From the NCBI GenBank assembly GCA_052148715.1, contig JBKQHQ010000125.1:1-44824 (forward strand): a DNA stretch of 44,824 bases. Direction: 5' to 3'. Source of the DNA: JBKQHQ01 sp052148715 (lineage in GTDB: Bacteria > Pseudomonadota > Alphaproteobacteria > Rhizobiales > Xanthobacteraceae). Positions 24,407 through 33,433 of the stretch are shown here, in pieces. Position numbers and translations under genes: made by a program. Each line of letters starts with the position of its first letter. Position 1 is the first letter of the stretch. A model generated the notes under the pieces. That model saw nothing but the letters and a program-made list of their open reading frames with translations. It was not told where the DNA came from and did not search any database.

Positions 24407-26770
24407 ATGCGTACGCCGATGCCCAGCTCACCGGGTCATTCTAGCGCGGAACGCCCGCCAGGAATGCGTCTGCGCGGCGTGCTTCGAGGGCAATGGTTTG
24501 GCGTCCTGCCATGTTTCTGCTTTCTGGCACTGACCTGCGTCGCCGGCGCGGCGGCCGGTGAGGCCACCCCCAAGGGGGGGTCGGAGGCGATCCTCCTCGC
24601 GCAGGTTCTTCTGTTGATCTTGCTCGGCCGTGGGCTCGGCGAGGCCATGCTGCGGATCGGGCAGCCCGCCGTCATGGGGCAACTGCTGGCGGGAATCCTG
24701 TTGGGGCCGTCCGTTCTCGGATCGCTGTGGCCGGCCGCGCAGCAGGCACTTTTTCCAATCGCGCCCGAGCAAAAGGGCATGATCGAAGGGATCGCGCAGT
24801 TCGGCATCCTGATGCTCTTGCTGTTGGCCGGGATGGAAACCGACTTATCCCTCGTCCGCCGCGTTCGGCGGGCAGCGGCCAGCGCATCGATTGCCGGCAT
24901 CGTCCTGCCGTTCGTCTGCGGATTCTTGCTGGGACAGGTCCTTCCGGATCAGCTGTTGCCCGATGGCGCCACGCGTCTGATCACGTCGCTATTTCTCGGC
25001 ACGGCGCTGTCGATCTCGTCGGTGAAGATCGTTGCGACCGTCGTGCGCGAGATGGGATTTCTTCGGCGCGATATCGGGCAAGTGATTCTGGCCTCGGCTA
25101 TCGTCGACGACACGATTGGCTGGATCATCATCGCCATCACCCTCAGCCTCGCCACGCACGGGACGATCGACTGGCTGTCGGTCGCACAGAGCGTGTTAGG
25201 GACGCTCGTGTTCCTCGGCGCGAGCTTCACGTTCGGTCGCCGCATTGTCTTCAGATTGATCCAGTGGTCCAATGACCACCTGCGCGGCGAAGCCCCGGTC
25301 ATCGCCACAATTCTAATGATCATGGGCGCGCTCGCCCTGATCACCCACCTAATCGGGGTTCACACGGTGCTCGGCGCATTCGTCGCCGGCATCCTCGTCG
25401 GTGAGTCACCGATCCTCACACGGCAAATCGAGGAAGACCTGCGCGGCTTGACAGCCGGGCTTTTCATGCCCGTCTTCTTCGGGCTTGCTGGCCTGAGCAC
25501 CGATTTGACCATCCTGAAGAACCTTGACTTGACATTGTTAACGCTCGCGCTCATCGCCATCGCGAGCATTGGTAAGACCGTCGGCGCCTTTGCAGGCGGC
25601 TGGCTCAGCGGATTGAGCTCGCCGGAATCCTTGGCATTGGCGAGCGGCATGAATGCGCGCGGCTCGACGGAGGTGATCGTCGCCTCAATCGGCCTGTCGA
25701 TGGGCGTCCTCAGCCAAGATCTGTTCACCATGATCGTGGCGATGGCATTCATCACCACCATGGCGATGCCGCCGACATTACGCTGGGCGCTGCAGCGTTT
25801 GCCAATCCAGGAGGAGGAGCGCCAACGCCTCGATCGCGAGACCTTCGAGGCGAGAGCCTTCATGCCAAATCTGAAGCGGATCCTGGTTGCGGTGGACGAC
25901 AGCGCCAAGGGCCGTTTCGCCTCGCGCATTTCTGGATTGATCGCTGGATCGCGCGGCACGCCGGTTACCGTCCTCAAGATTGCGGCGGACACCCCCGGTC
26001 GGGTGGCTTCCTCCGGACCGTCTGCTAACACCCCCGACGGCCGCAAGCGCGCGACCGACACGCTGGCGAACGCGGCGGAGACGATCCCGTCAAGCGAACA
26101 AGCGCCTGCCACCAAGGTGGACCTCATCGAACGCGAGCAGGACGCACCCGCCGCGCAGGCGATCGCCAACGAGGCGCGTAAGGGTTACGACTTGCTTGTC
26201 ATCGGGATCGATCCAATGACGGCATCGAACGGAGGATTTCACGAGCAGGTCTCGCGCATGGCGAACAGCTTCGACGGCTCCATAGCCATCGTGCTGGCCC
26301 GCGGAGAGCACCTGCGCAATCCAGAAGCGTCCGGGTTCGATCTCCTCGTTCCGGTGACCGGCAGCGAGGTGTCGAGGCGCGGCGCCGAATTCGCCATGAC
26401 CTTGGCCAAGGCCGCGGACGCCGTGATCACCGCGCTCACCATCGTAAGTGCTGGCGCGCGAACCGCGCGTGTCCGTTTCGGCGTCGCCTATCGCGACGCC
26501 AGCGAGACCGTCAAGGAAATCGAGATGCTCGCCCGATTTAACCAGTTCCCAGTCAAGACCGCGATTCGGACCGATATCGCGGCCGAGGACGCGATCTTGC
26601 GGCAAGCTCGGACGGGAAAGCATAACCTGGTCGTCTTCGGGGTGAGCCGGCGACCCGGCCAAACGCTGTCGTTCGGCCCCGTGGCCGCCGCGCTGCTGGA
26701 AAGCTCGGAGCGTTCGTTGATCTTCGTCGCATCGCAGGCGCCGCAATCTGGAAAAACGCCGGCGGCCTAG
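24407..26770 (+). CDS. CPA2-family cation:proton antiporter with C-terminal USP-like domains
   Basis: This large inner-membrane protein (787 residues) belongs to the monovalent cation:proton antiporter-2 group (KefB/RosB-like). About a dozen hydrophobic helices fill residues 40-460. They include GQPAVMGQLLAGILLGPSVL, the acidic core helix SAIVDDTIGW with the Asp-Asp pair expected in electrogenic antiporters, GLAGLSTDLTIL and NARGSTEVIVASIGL. The C-terminal 300 residues (from about 487, LKRILVAVDDS) hold two universal-stress-protein-like domains instead of the usual TrkA-N domain. The start is uncertain. An ATG at 24464 would begin directly before a signal-like segment, MRLRGVLRGQWFGVLP. The methyltransferase gene follows 74 bases later. 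Confidence 0.88.
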   Translation: MRTPMPSSPGHSSAERPPGMRLRGVLRGQWFGVLPCFCFLALTCVAGAAAGEATPKGGSEAILLAQVLLLILLGRGLGEAMLRIGQPAVMGQLLAGILLGPSVLGSLWPAAQQALFPIAPEQKGMIEGIAQFGILMLLLLAGMETDLSLVRRVRRAAASASIAGIVLPFVCGFLLGQVLPDQLLPDGATRLITSLFLGTALSISSVKIVATVVREMGFLRRDIGQVILASAIVDDTIGWIIIAITLSLATHGTIDWLSVAQSVLGTLVFLGASFTFGRRIVFRLIQWSNDHLRGEAPVIATILMIMGALALITHLIGVHTVLGAFVAGILVGESPILTRQIEEDLRGLTAGLFMPVFFGLAGLSTDLTILKNLDLTLLTLALIAIASIGKTVGAFAGGWLSGLSSPESLALASGMNARGSTEVIVASIGLSMGVLSQDLFTMIVAMAFITTMAMPPTLRWALQRLPIQEEERQRLDRETFEARAFMPNLKRILVAVDDSAKGRFASRISGLIAGSRGTPVTVLKIAADTPGRVASSGPSANTPDGRKRATDTLANAAETIPSSEQAPATKVDLIEREQDAPAAQAIANEARKGYDLLVIGIDPMTASNGGFHEQVSRMANSFDGSIAIVLARGEHLRNPEASGFDLLVPVTGSEVSRRGAEFAMTLAKAADAVITALTIVSAGARTARVRFGVAYRDASETVKEIEMLARFNQFPVKTAIRTDIAAEDAILRQARTGKHNLVVFGVSRRPGQTLSFGPVAAALLESSERSLIFVASQAPQSGKTPAA

Positions 26771-26844
26771 CTGGCGAAGGCGTTTCACACGATCCACACC
26801 GACGGGGCTTAAACAGACCACGACGGTAGAACGGAGGAACTTAC

Positions 26845-27612
26845 ATGTTCGACTTTGCCCAGGGGCGATGCGTCGCCCGCAATGCTGCGATCGCTTCGCT
26901 CGCGGGCGTCGCGTTCCTTTCCTGCATCCCCTTCGCGGTCGTCCTAGCTCAGGACTACCAAGCCGTCATCGCCGCGCCGGATCGCAGCGAGGCGGACCGG
27001 CAGACCGACCAACGCCGCGATCCGGCGAAGCTGCTCGCCTTCACCGGCGCCCGCACGGGTATGAAGGTTCTCGATATGGGCGCCGGTGCCGGCTACAGCA
27101 CCGAATTGCTCGCCCGCACGGTCGGGCCGACCGGTGCCGTCTACGCCCAGAACTCAGTGGAGATCTTCGAGCGCGTGAAGGACCGCTTCAACGCGCGGGC
27201 GCAAAGCCCGGCGATGAAGAACGTCGTCCTGCTGACGCGAAGCTTCGACGACCCGGTGCCCGCCGACCTTCACGGTCTCGATCTGATCACCTTTTTCTTC
27301 TTCTATCACGACACGACCTACCTGAATGTCGATCGCGCCGAAATGGACCGCAAGCTGTTTGCCGCGCTGAAGCCGGGCGGCCTGCTGGTGATCGCCGATC
27401 ACTCGGCGCGGCCCGGCGACGGCGTCTCAGTCGGCAAGACGCTCCACCGCATCGAGGAGAGCGTTCTGCGCCAAGAGGTCGAGGCCGCCGGCTTCAAGCT
27501 CGTTGCCGAAGGCGATTTTCTGCGCCATCCGGAGGACCCGCGCGACGCGGCCGTGTTTCGCCCAACGGTTCCGGTTGACGAGTTCGTCCTCAAATTCGAA
27601 AAACCGCGCTGA
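26845..27612 (+). CDS. Class I SAM-dependent methyltransferase with an export signal
   Basis: The 255-residue protein has a methyltransferase core with motif I VLDMGAGAGYSTE (75-87), an acidic residue after strand 2, LITFFFFYHDT near motif IV, and ALKPGGLLVIADH typical of the post-motif region. The N-terminus has a hydrophobic core (ASLAGVAFLSCIPFAVVLA) followed by a polar AQDYQA, a good Sec signal peptide with cleavage near residue 35-37. A group of such predicted exported methyltransferases is known (COG4798-like), but SAM is not expected in the periplasm. GGAGG is seven bases before the ATG. It lies downstream of the antiporter in the same orientation and may be co-transcribed. Confidence 0.82.
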   Translation: MFDFAQGRCVARNAAIASLAGVAFLSCIPFAVVLAQDYQAVIAAPDRSEADRQTDQRRDPAKLLAFTGARTGMKVLDMGAGAGYSTELLARTVGPTGAVYAQNSVEIFERVKDRFNARAQSPAMKNVVLLTRSFDDPVPADLHGLDLITFFFFYHDTTYLNVDRAEMDRKLFAALKPGGLLVIADHSARPGDGVSVGKTLHRIEESVLRQEVEAAGFKLVAEGDFLRHPEDPRDAAVFRPTVPVDEFVLKFEKPR

Positions 27613-27656
27613 GGGAATTTGCGCATGCCGCATCCCAATCGAAACGGGCTCCGGCC

Positions 27657-28286
27657 TCAGGGCATCGGAATCTCCTGCACCTTCTTGGGCACGTGATAGC
27701 CGCGCTGGACCGCCGGGCGGTTGGCAATCGCCACGTACCATCGCTTCACATGCGGATATTGATTGAGGTCGATCGTCTGCCAATCGAAGCGGGAGATCCA
27801 TGGCCAAATAGCGATGTCGGCGATTGAGTATTCGTCGGCGACGAATGCGTGATCGGCGAGCCGGCGGTCGAGCACCCCGTAGAGGCGCTGGGCTTCCTTG
27901 AAGAACCGCTCCTCGGCATAGGGCGCCTTACCTTTGTTGTACTTCACGAAATGGTGCACCTGACCGAGCATCGGCCCGACACCGCCCATCTGCCACATCA
28001 GCCATTCGGTCACGCGGTAGCGCGGCTCAAGCTCGCGCGGAAGCAGCTTTCCGGCCTTCTCGGCGAGGTAGAGCATGATCGCCCCTGACTCCATCAGATG
28101 GAACCCGGTGTCGCGATCGACGATGGCGGGGATGCGATTGTTGGGGCTAATCTTGAGGAATTCGGGCTTGAATTGCTCGTCCTTGGAGATGTCGACCGGA
28201 TGCACCGTGTAGGGTAGCGCGAGCTCCTCGAGCAGGATGGAGACCTTGCGGCCGTTGGGAGTAGTCCAGGTGTGAAGATCGATCAC
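27657..28286 (-). CDS. Glutathione S-transferase, YfcG/Nu-like
   Basis: The 209-residue protein has the thioredoxin-like N-domain MIDLHTWTTPNGRKVSILLEEL with the Thr-Pro-Asn active-site pattern of Nu-class (YfcG, YghU-type) enzymes. ISPNNRIPAIVD contains the cis-proline and LMESGAIMLYLAEKAG the glutathione-binding Glu-Ser. The all-helical C-domain has SIADIAIWPWI. Members reduce disulfides or detoxify electrophiles with glutathione. It is convergent with the methyltransferase gene and divergent from xthA. Confidence 0.93.
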   Translation of the reverse strand: MIDLHTWTTPNGRKVSILLEELALPYTVHPVDISKDEQFKPEFLKISPNNRIPAIVDRDTGFHLMESGAIMLYLAEKAGKLLPRELEPRYRVTEWLMWQMGGVGPMLGQVHHFVKYNKGKAPYAEERFFKEAQRLYGVLDRRLADHAFVADEYSIADIAIWPWISRFDWQTIDLNQYPHVKRWYVAIANRPAVQRGYHVPKKVQEIPMP

Positions 28287-28512
28287 AGTCGCTCCTTTCT
28301 GTCAGCTTTTCAGGCCAGGCAAGCTCGTCTCATCGAGCGCGCACGCCGGCGTCGCCCCACTTCGTTTGAACATGCGCCAAGTCTTACGCAATTGCGAAAC
28401 GCCGCACCAGCAATTGGCCGCCGACGGTTTGGCGAGTGGGCTTTGCCTCGACACCAGAGCGTGCCTGGTGCATTGATCGATTAATCGTAACTCGAAGCCT
28501 GGATCTGCGGCC

Positions 28513-29310
28513 ATGCGTATCGCCACCTGGAACGTGAACTCGGTCAAGCAACGGCTCGACAACGCCGTGGCATGGTTGAATGAGCGCCAGCCCGACATCG
28601 TCTGCCTGCAGGAGACCAAGTGCGTCGACGAGGCGTTTCCGCGCGAGCCCTTCGAGGCCGCCGGCTACAACGTCGTGGTGCATGGCCAAAAGGGCTTCAA
28701 CGGGGTCGCGCTGCTGTCGAAAGTTCCGTTCGACGAAGTGACGCCGCGACTGGCTGGCGACGACGACGATCCGCAGGCGCGCTTCCTCGAAGGCTTGGTG
28801 TCGACGCCGACCGGCGTCCTGCGCGTGGCGACGATCTATCTCCCCAACGGAAATCCGCCGGAGACCGATAAATATTCTTACAAAATCAAATGGATGCACC
28901 GGCTCTCCAGCTATGTGCGCGACCGCCTCGCGCTGGAGGAGCCGCTGGTCCTCGCCGGCGATTACAACGTCATCCCTGCGGCGACCGATGTCCCGGACCC
29001 GGCGACCTGGCTTGGCGACGCGCTCTACCTGCCGCAGACCCGGGAGCGGTTCCGTGCCCTGTGCAATCTCGGCCTCACCGACGCGCTACGCGCGACGACC
29101 GACGCCGCCGGTCTTTACACCTTCTGGGACTATCAAGCGGGGGCCTGGCAGCGGAACAACGGCCTGCGGATCGATCATCTCCTGCTGTCGCCGCAAGCCG
29201 CGGACCGGCTCACGCATGTGGGCATCGATAAGCATGTGCGCGGCTGGGAGAAGCCGTCCGATCACGTGCCGGTCTATGTTGATCTGGCGGTCGAGCCGTC
29301 GGGACGCTGA
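28513..29310 (+). CDS. xthA: Exodeoxyribonuclease III
   Basis: This 265-residue enzyme of the exonuclease-endonuclease-phosphatase fold repairs abasic sites and degrades 3' ends. Motifs in order are MRIATWNVNSVKQR, LQETKCVDEAFP (metal-binding Glu), GDYNVIPAATDV (catalytic Asp-Asn), the NNGLRIDHLLLS segment with the active-site Asp, and the terminal SDHVPVYVDL with the catalytic His. The spacing is normal for the family. The convergent exoR-like gene lies 46 bases beyond its stop. Confidence 0.96.
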   Translation: MRIATWNVNSVKQRLDNAVAWLNERQPDIVCLQETKCVDEAFPREPFEAAGYNVVVHGQKGFNGVALLSKVPFDEVTPRLAGDDDDPQARFLEGLVSTPTGVLRVATIYLPNGNPPETDKYSYKIKWMHRLSSYVRDRLALEEPLVLAGDYNVIPAATDVPDPATWLGDALYLPQTRERFRALCNLGLTDALRATTDAAGLYTFWDYQAGAWQRNNGLRIDHLLLSPQAADRLTHVGIDKHVRGWEKPSDHVPVYVDLAVEPSGR

Positions 29311-29356
29311 CAACGGGATTTCCGCCCCTACGGTTCCCGCCTTTGTTCCCCGCCGT

Positions 29357-30157
29357 CTAATCGTGGCGGCGCGCTAGCCGCTCCTCGAGCAGCCGCAAAG
29401 CCTTGTTCCGCTCGTCGTCGGTCGCCTGCGCAAAGGCCTGGTCGTAGAGGTTGGTAATCCAAGCTTCCTCAGTCGTTGCGGCATCGCGGGCGAGCGTCAG
29501 CCACATCAGGCCGCGCGCGGCCTGGCGAGGGATTTGGTCGCCTTTGAACAGCATGGCGCCGAGCATCGCCTGGGCCTGGTACTGCCCCTTGTTCGCCGCA
29601 AGCCCGAACCAACGCGCCGCCAGCCGCGGATCAAATGGCGCACCATTGCCGCGCAGGTAGAGCCGCGCCAAGTCGTATTGGGCGTCCGGATCGGCGAAGT
29701 AGGACGCAGCATAGGAGAACATCTCCCGCGCGCGCTCGGGATCCGGCACGATCGGCGAATTGGGAATTCCGTCGAGGTAATAGTGGCCGAGGGCCACGAA
29801 GGCATTGGCGACAAAGCGCGCCTGCGGCGTATCTGGGCTATCGTCGGCGTGGCTATTGGCGACGCGGCTGAAGTACTCGAATGCCTGAATATTGTTCTTT
29901 GGTACCATATCACCGTCGGCATACATGCGCCCGAGCTTCCACTGCGCAAGCGTATGGCCGTTATCTGCCGCGTATTGCAGCGAGTGGACCGCTTTGTCCC
30001 TTTCGCCAATGCGATAGGCTTCTGCTCCGGTGCGGAAAGCTTCGACAGGACTAAGCGGACGATCGCTCGGCACCCTTGTGCCGTCCAATGACAGCGCCTG
30101 GCTGCAGCCGAGCCCGATGCCGATGACCAAAATAGGTCCGAGATCAGATATCCGCAT
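29357..30157 (-). CDS. exoR: ExoR-like periplasmic Sel1-repeat regulator
   Basis: The 266-residue protein has an N-terminal signal (MRISDLGPILVIGIGLGCSQALS) and several Sel1/TPR-like repeats, for example HTLAQWKLGRMYADGD and AQYDLARLYLRGNGA. The order of segments, among them GHYYLDGIPNSPIVPDPERAREMFSYAAS split by its repeats and RGLMWLTLARD near the end, follows ExoR of Sinorhizobium as I remember it. ExoR binds the sensor ExoS (ChvG) in the periplasm and restrains the ExoS-ChvI system, which controls exopolysaccharide and acid responses. The ATG at 30157 has AGAAGG six bases before it. Its start overlaps the ilvD 3' end by 14 bases, so it is probably translated from the ilvD message. The sensor pair is not in this window. 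Confidence 0.72.
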   Translation of the reverse strand: MRISDLGPILVIGIGLGCSQALSLDGTRVPSDRPLSPVEAFRTGAEAYRIGERDKAVHSLQYAADNGHTLAQWKLGRMYADGDMVPKNNIQAFEYFSRVANSHADDSPDTPQARFVANAFVALGHYYLDGIPNSPIVPDPERAREMFSYAASYFADPDAQYDLARLYLRGNGAPFDPRLAARWFGLAANKGQYQAQAMLGAMLFKGDQIPRQAARGLMWLTLARDAATTEEAWITNLYDQAFAQATDDERNKALRLLEERLARRHD

Positions 30158-31868
30158 AGCACGCCTTCTCACTCGCCCCGCCGGGATGGGTGACGGCGCC
30201 GTTCAGGGCCGGCCCGACTTGCTGAGCATATTTCCACAAATACCCGGAGCCGAACTCGCCTTCGCGCGGCCGCCAGTCCTGCCGGCGCTTGGCAAGCTCG
30301 GCATCTGATAGCTTGACCGCGAGAATTCCCGCGTCCGCGTCGATCTCGATGACATCCCCGTCGCGCAGTAGCGCGATTGGGCCGCCAATTGCGGCCTCCG
30401 GCCCGACATGGCCGATGCAGAAGCCGCGGGTCGCACCGGAAAAACGTCCGTCGGTAATGAGCGCCACCTTATCGCCCATACCCTGCCCGTAGAGCGCGGC
30501 GGTGGTCGATAGCATCTCGCGCATGCCGGGGCCGCCCTTGGGGCCCTCGTAGCGGATCACCAGAACCTCGCCTTCCTTGTACTGCTTGTTCTTCACCGCC
30601 TCGAAGCACGCTTCTTCGCCGTCGAAGCAGCGCGCGGGACCGCTGAACTTGAGGACCGTCATGCCGGCGACCTTGACGATGGCGCCCTCCGTCGCAAGGT
30701 TGCCCTTGAGCCCGACGACGCCGCCAGTCTTGGAAAGCGGCTTGTCGGCGGGCCGCACCACGTCTTGATCGGGGTTCCAGCTCACGCGCTGCATGTTCTC
30801 GGCAACAGTTCGGCCTGTGACCGTCAAACACCCGCCGTGCAGAAAACCACCGTCGAGCAGGGTCTTCATCAGCAACGGCACACCGCCAGCCTCAAACATA
30901 TCCTTGGCGACATAGCGGCCAGCTGGTTTCAAATCCGCGACGTAAGGTGTTCTTTTGAAGACTTCGGCGACATCGAACAGCGTGAACTCGATACCGCATT
31001 CGTGAGCGATCGCCGGCAGGTGCAGCGCAGCATTGGTCGACCCGCCGGAGGCCGCGACCACCGCCGCCGCATTCTCCAGGGCTTGCTTGGTGACGATGTC
31101 GCGCGGACGGATTCCGTCGCGCAGCAGTTGCATGACCATCTCTCCCGCAGTCATGCAGAAGGCGTCGCGGATCTCATAGGGTGCCGGCGCGCCCGCCGAA
31201 TATGGCAGTGCAAGCCCGATCGCCTCCGACACGGTGGCCATCGTGTTGGCGGTGAATTGCGCGCCGCAAGCACCGGCCGACGGGCAGGCAGTGTGCTCCA
31301 GCAAATCCAGATCGGCGTCCGACATGGCCCCGATCGAGTGCTTGCCGACCGCCTCGAAGACGTCCTGCACCGTCACCGGCTTGCCCTTGAAGGTTCCGGG
31401 CAGGATCGATCCGCCGTAGATGAAGATCGACGGGACGTTGAGACGGCACATCGCCATCATCATCCCGGGCAAGGACTTATCGCAGCCGGCGAGCCCGACC
31501 AGGGCGTCGTAGGCGTGCCCGCGGATGGTCAGCTCGACCGAATCCGCGATCACCTCGCGCGACGGCAGCGAGGCTTTCATGCCTCCATGACCCATGGCAA
31601 TGCCGTCGGTCACGGTGATGGTACAGAATTCGCGCGGCGTGCCGCGGGCAGCGGCAACCCCTTTTTTGACCGCCTGTGCCTGACGCATCAGCGCGATATT
31701 GCACGGGGCGGCCTCGTTCCAGCAGGTCGCGACGCCGACGAAGGGCTGGTGGATCTGAGCGGTAGTCAAACCCATCGCGTAATAGTAGGAGCGATGCGGA
31801 GCGCGCTCCGGCCCTTCCGTGACGTGCCGGCTGGGCAACCGCGACTTCAGGTTTGGCTTGGCGTCCAT
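30144..31868 (-). CDS. ilvD: Dihydroxy-acid dehydratase
   Basis: IlvD is the Fe-S enzyme that dehydrates dihydroxy acids in valine, isoleucine and pantothenate synthesis. The 574-residue protein has the cluster cysteines in ATCWNEAAPCN, GCDKSLPGMMMA and ACPSAGACGAQFTANTM, and TDGRFSGATRGFCIGHVGPEA near the end. I start at the ATG at 31868 (MDAKPNLKSRLPS), the usual start in relatives. Upstream codons (ATG at 31943) would add a poorly conserved stretch and no start has a strong ribosome site. The exoR-like gene overlaps its end. Confidence 0.96.
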   Translation of the reverse strand: MDAKPNLKSRLPSRHVTEGPERAPHRSYYYAMGLTTAQIHQPFVGVATCWNEAAPCNIALMRQAQAVKKGVAAARGTPREFCTITVTDGIAMGHGGMKASLPSREVIADSVELTIRGHAYDALVGLAGCDKSLPGMMMAMCRLNVPSIFIYGGSILPGTFKGKPVTVQDVFEAVGKHSIGAMSDADLDLLEHTACPSAGACGAQFTANTMATVSEAIGLALPYSAGAPAPYEIRDAFCMTAGEMVMQLLRDGIRPRDIVTKQALENAAAVVAASGGSTNAALHLPAIAHECGIEFTLFDVAEVFKRTPYVADLKPAGRYVAKDMFEAGGVPLLMKTLLDGGFLHGGCLTVTGRTVAENMQRVSWNPDQDVVRPADKPLSKTGGVVGLKGNLATEGAIVKVAGMTVLKFSGPARCFDGEEACFEAVKNKQYKEGEVLVIRYEGPKGGPGMREMLSTTAALYGQGMGDKVALITDGRFSGATRGFCIGHVGPEAAIGGPIALLRDGDVIEIDADAGILAVKLSDAELAKRRQDWRPREGEFGSGYLWKYAQQVGPALNGAVTHPGGASEKACYADI

Positions 31869-32062
31869 TTCAGTTAGAAGACCCTTGCGCACGCCGATGG
31901 GCAGACTTCCCTTACCGAAGTGTGGCCCGGATACCCGTTTCATGTCGTGGAGCGCTGTGGCCAAATCGCGGCGAGCCGGTTGATCACCGGGGGAGTGTTA
32001 CAAATCTTCTACGAATGTTGCGGTGATGACACAGCCACTGGCGGAGCGGCCGGGTCCGCCGA

Positions 32063-32078
32063 ACCACCATGGTGGTTA
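32063..32078. promoter_or_regulatory. Perfect 16-base palindrome between ilvD and the glycosylase gene
   Basis: AACCACCATGGTGGTT is a perfect palindrome without spacer. It lies 62 bases before the glycosylase ATG and about 195 bases before the ilvD start. Its position in a divergent promoter region suits an operator. Confidence 0.4.
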
Positions 32079-32140
32079 GATAATGGTTAACGCCCCGCCT
32101 TCCCAGATTTGCCCTCGCCCTTCGATGCGAGACTTGCAGC

Positions 32141-32722
32141 ATGCCCGCCCACAAGCTTGGTCGACGGTTTTTTGCCCGCTCCGTGCACCTCGTGGCCCCC
32201 GAGCTGATTGGAGCGACCTTGCTGATCGACGGGGTCGGCGGCCGCATCGTCGAGGTCGAAGCCTATGACCACGAAGATCCGGCGGCACACGGCTTTCGCG
32301 GGCAGACCCCGCGCAACGCCGTGATGTTCGGCGGGCCGGGCTACGCCTATGTCTACCGTTCCTACGGCATTCATTGGTGCCTCAACTTCGTGTGCGAAGG
32401 CCGAGGCATTGCCAGCGCCGTGCTGATCCGCGCGCTCGAGCCGGTCGTCGGCATCGATCAAATGCGGTCGCGGCGGCGGGTCAACGAGACGCAAAAGCTG
32501 TGCGCGGGACCGGGCCGTCTATGCCAAGCGCTCGGTATCACCGCGGCGGAGAACGGGCTCGCCCTGGACGCGCCGCCGTTCGAGCTGCGCGCGCGCAGCG
32601 GGCCCGCCAAGATCGCGGTAGGACCGCGCATCGGCATCAGTAAGGCGGTCGAGAAACCTTGGCGCTACGGGCTTGCCGGCTCGCGATTCCTGAGCAAACC
32701 CTTCAAAGCGACGGCAGCCTGA
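32141..32722 (+). CDS. 3-methyladenine DNA glycosylase (MPG/AAG family)
   Basis: This base-excision repair enzyme removes alkylated purines. The 193-residue protein has LGRRFFARSVHLVAPELIG, the catalytic Glu segment IVEVEAYDHEDPAAHGFRG, NAVMFGGPGYAYVYRSYGIHWCLNFV, and AGPGRLCQALGIT. It is a typical short bacterial AAG-type glycosylase with no extra domain. Its last 20 bases overlap the 3' end of the convergent epimerase gene. Confidence 0.94.
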   Translation: MPAHKLGRRFFARSVHLVAPELIGATLLIDGVGGRIVEVEAYDHEDPAAHGFRGQTPRNAVMFGGPGYAYVYRSYGIHWCLNFVCEGRGIASAVLIRALEPVVGIDQMRSRRRVNETQKLCAGPGRLCQALGITAAENGLALDAPPFELRARSGPAKIAVGPRIGISKAVEKPWRYGLAGSRFLSKPFKATAA

Positions 32723-33431
32723 AATCCGGCCTGAAGCCTAACTCGCGCCGGGCCTTGTGGCTCGACACCTCCCCGTCGTCCTCGGCGATATTGTAGATCC
32801 CATGCTGCCCATGATCGAGGGCCAGGAGCGCCGCGTGCGCCGCAGCATCGGCGTGTAACGGCGCCTTGCCCTTCGGCGCGTCGTTCCAGGTGCCGGGTCC
32901 ATAAAGGCGCCCGTAGCGCAGGACGATACCTTCGATTCCCGGCGTACCCGTCACGCCGCGTTCCAAGGCGACAACGCCTTCGACGCTGACAAGCTGATCG
33001 CCTTTCGCGGCCAAGTTGAGAGGATCGGTCTCCTGGTGCGGCTCGCCGCCCGGCGCGTAGGCGAAGGCAATGCTCTGGGCGACGACCCGCCGCACGCCGA
33101 CATTTGCCGCGGCGCGGAGCAAATTACGCGTGCCCTCGATGCGGAGGCGGGCATTGCGCTCGAGCGAGGCCGCAACCTCTCTCGGATCCGGATCGCTCGG
33201 CAGATCGGTCAACTGGTGGATGATCACCTCGGGCATCGCGTCTTCCATCGCCTCCAGCACGGCGTCGGCCTCGAAGACGTCGAGGACGACCGGCTTCACC
33301 CCGGCATCAGCAAGGCTCTGTGCCTTTTCGGCCGAGCGGGTCGTCCCGGTCACGGCATGGCCGGCAGCGCGCAACAGCGGCAGCAGACGACGGCCGATCA
33401 CGCCGGTTGCCCCGGCAACGAAGACTTGCAA
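32703..33431 (-). CDS. NAD(P)-dependent epimerase/dehydratase family protein (TTG start)
   Basis: This extended short-chain dehydrogenase fold has the dinucleotide motif VAGATGVIGRRLL at its very start and a shortened C-terminal part (242 residues). The substrate is unknown. Homologues usually begin M-x-V-F-V-AGATG, and the matching codon here is TTG at 33431, with GGAG placed well for initiation about seven bases upstream. A longer frame back to 33680 would run inside the neighbouring phosphoesterase gene and is not credible. The TTG is two bases after the phosphoesterase stop, so the two genes are coupled. Confidence 0.82.
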   Translation of the reverse strand: MQVFVAGATGVIGRRLLPLLRAAGHAVTGTTRSAEKAQSLADAGVKPVVLDVFEADAVLEAMEDAMPEVIIHQLTDLPSDPDPREVAASLERNARLRIEGTRNLLRAAANVGVRRVVAQSIAFAYAPGGEPHQETDPLNLAAKGDQLVSVEGVVALERGVTGTPGIEGIVLRYGRLYGPGTWNDAPKGKAPLHADAAAHAALLALDHGQHGIYNIAEDDGEVSSHKARRELGFRPDFRLPSL

Positions 33432-33433
33432 AT

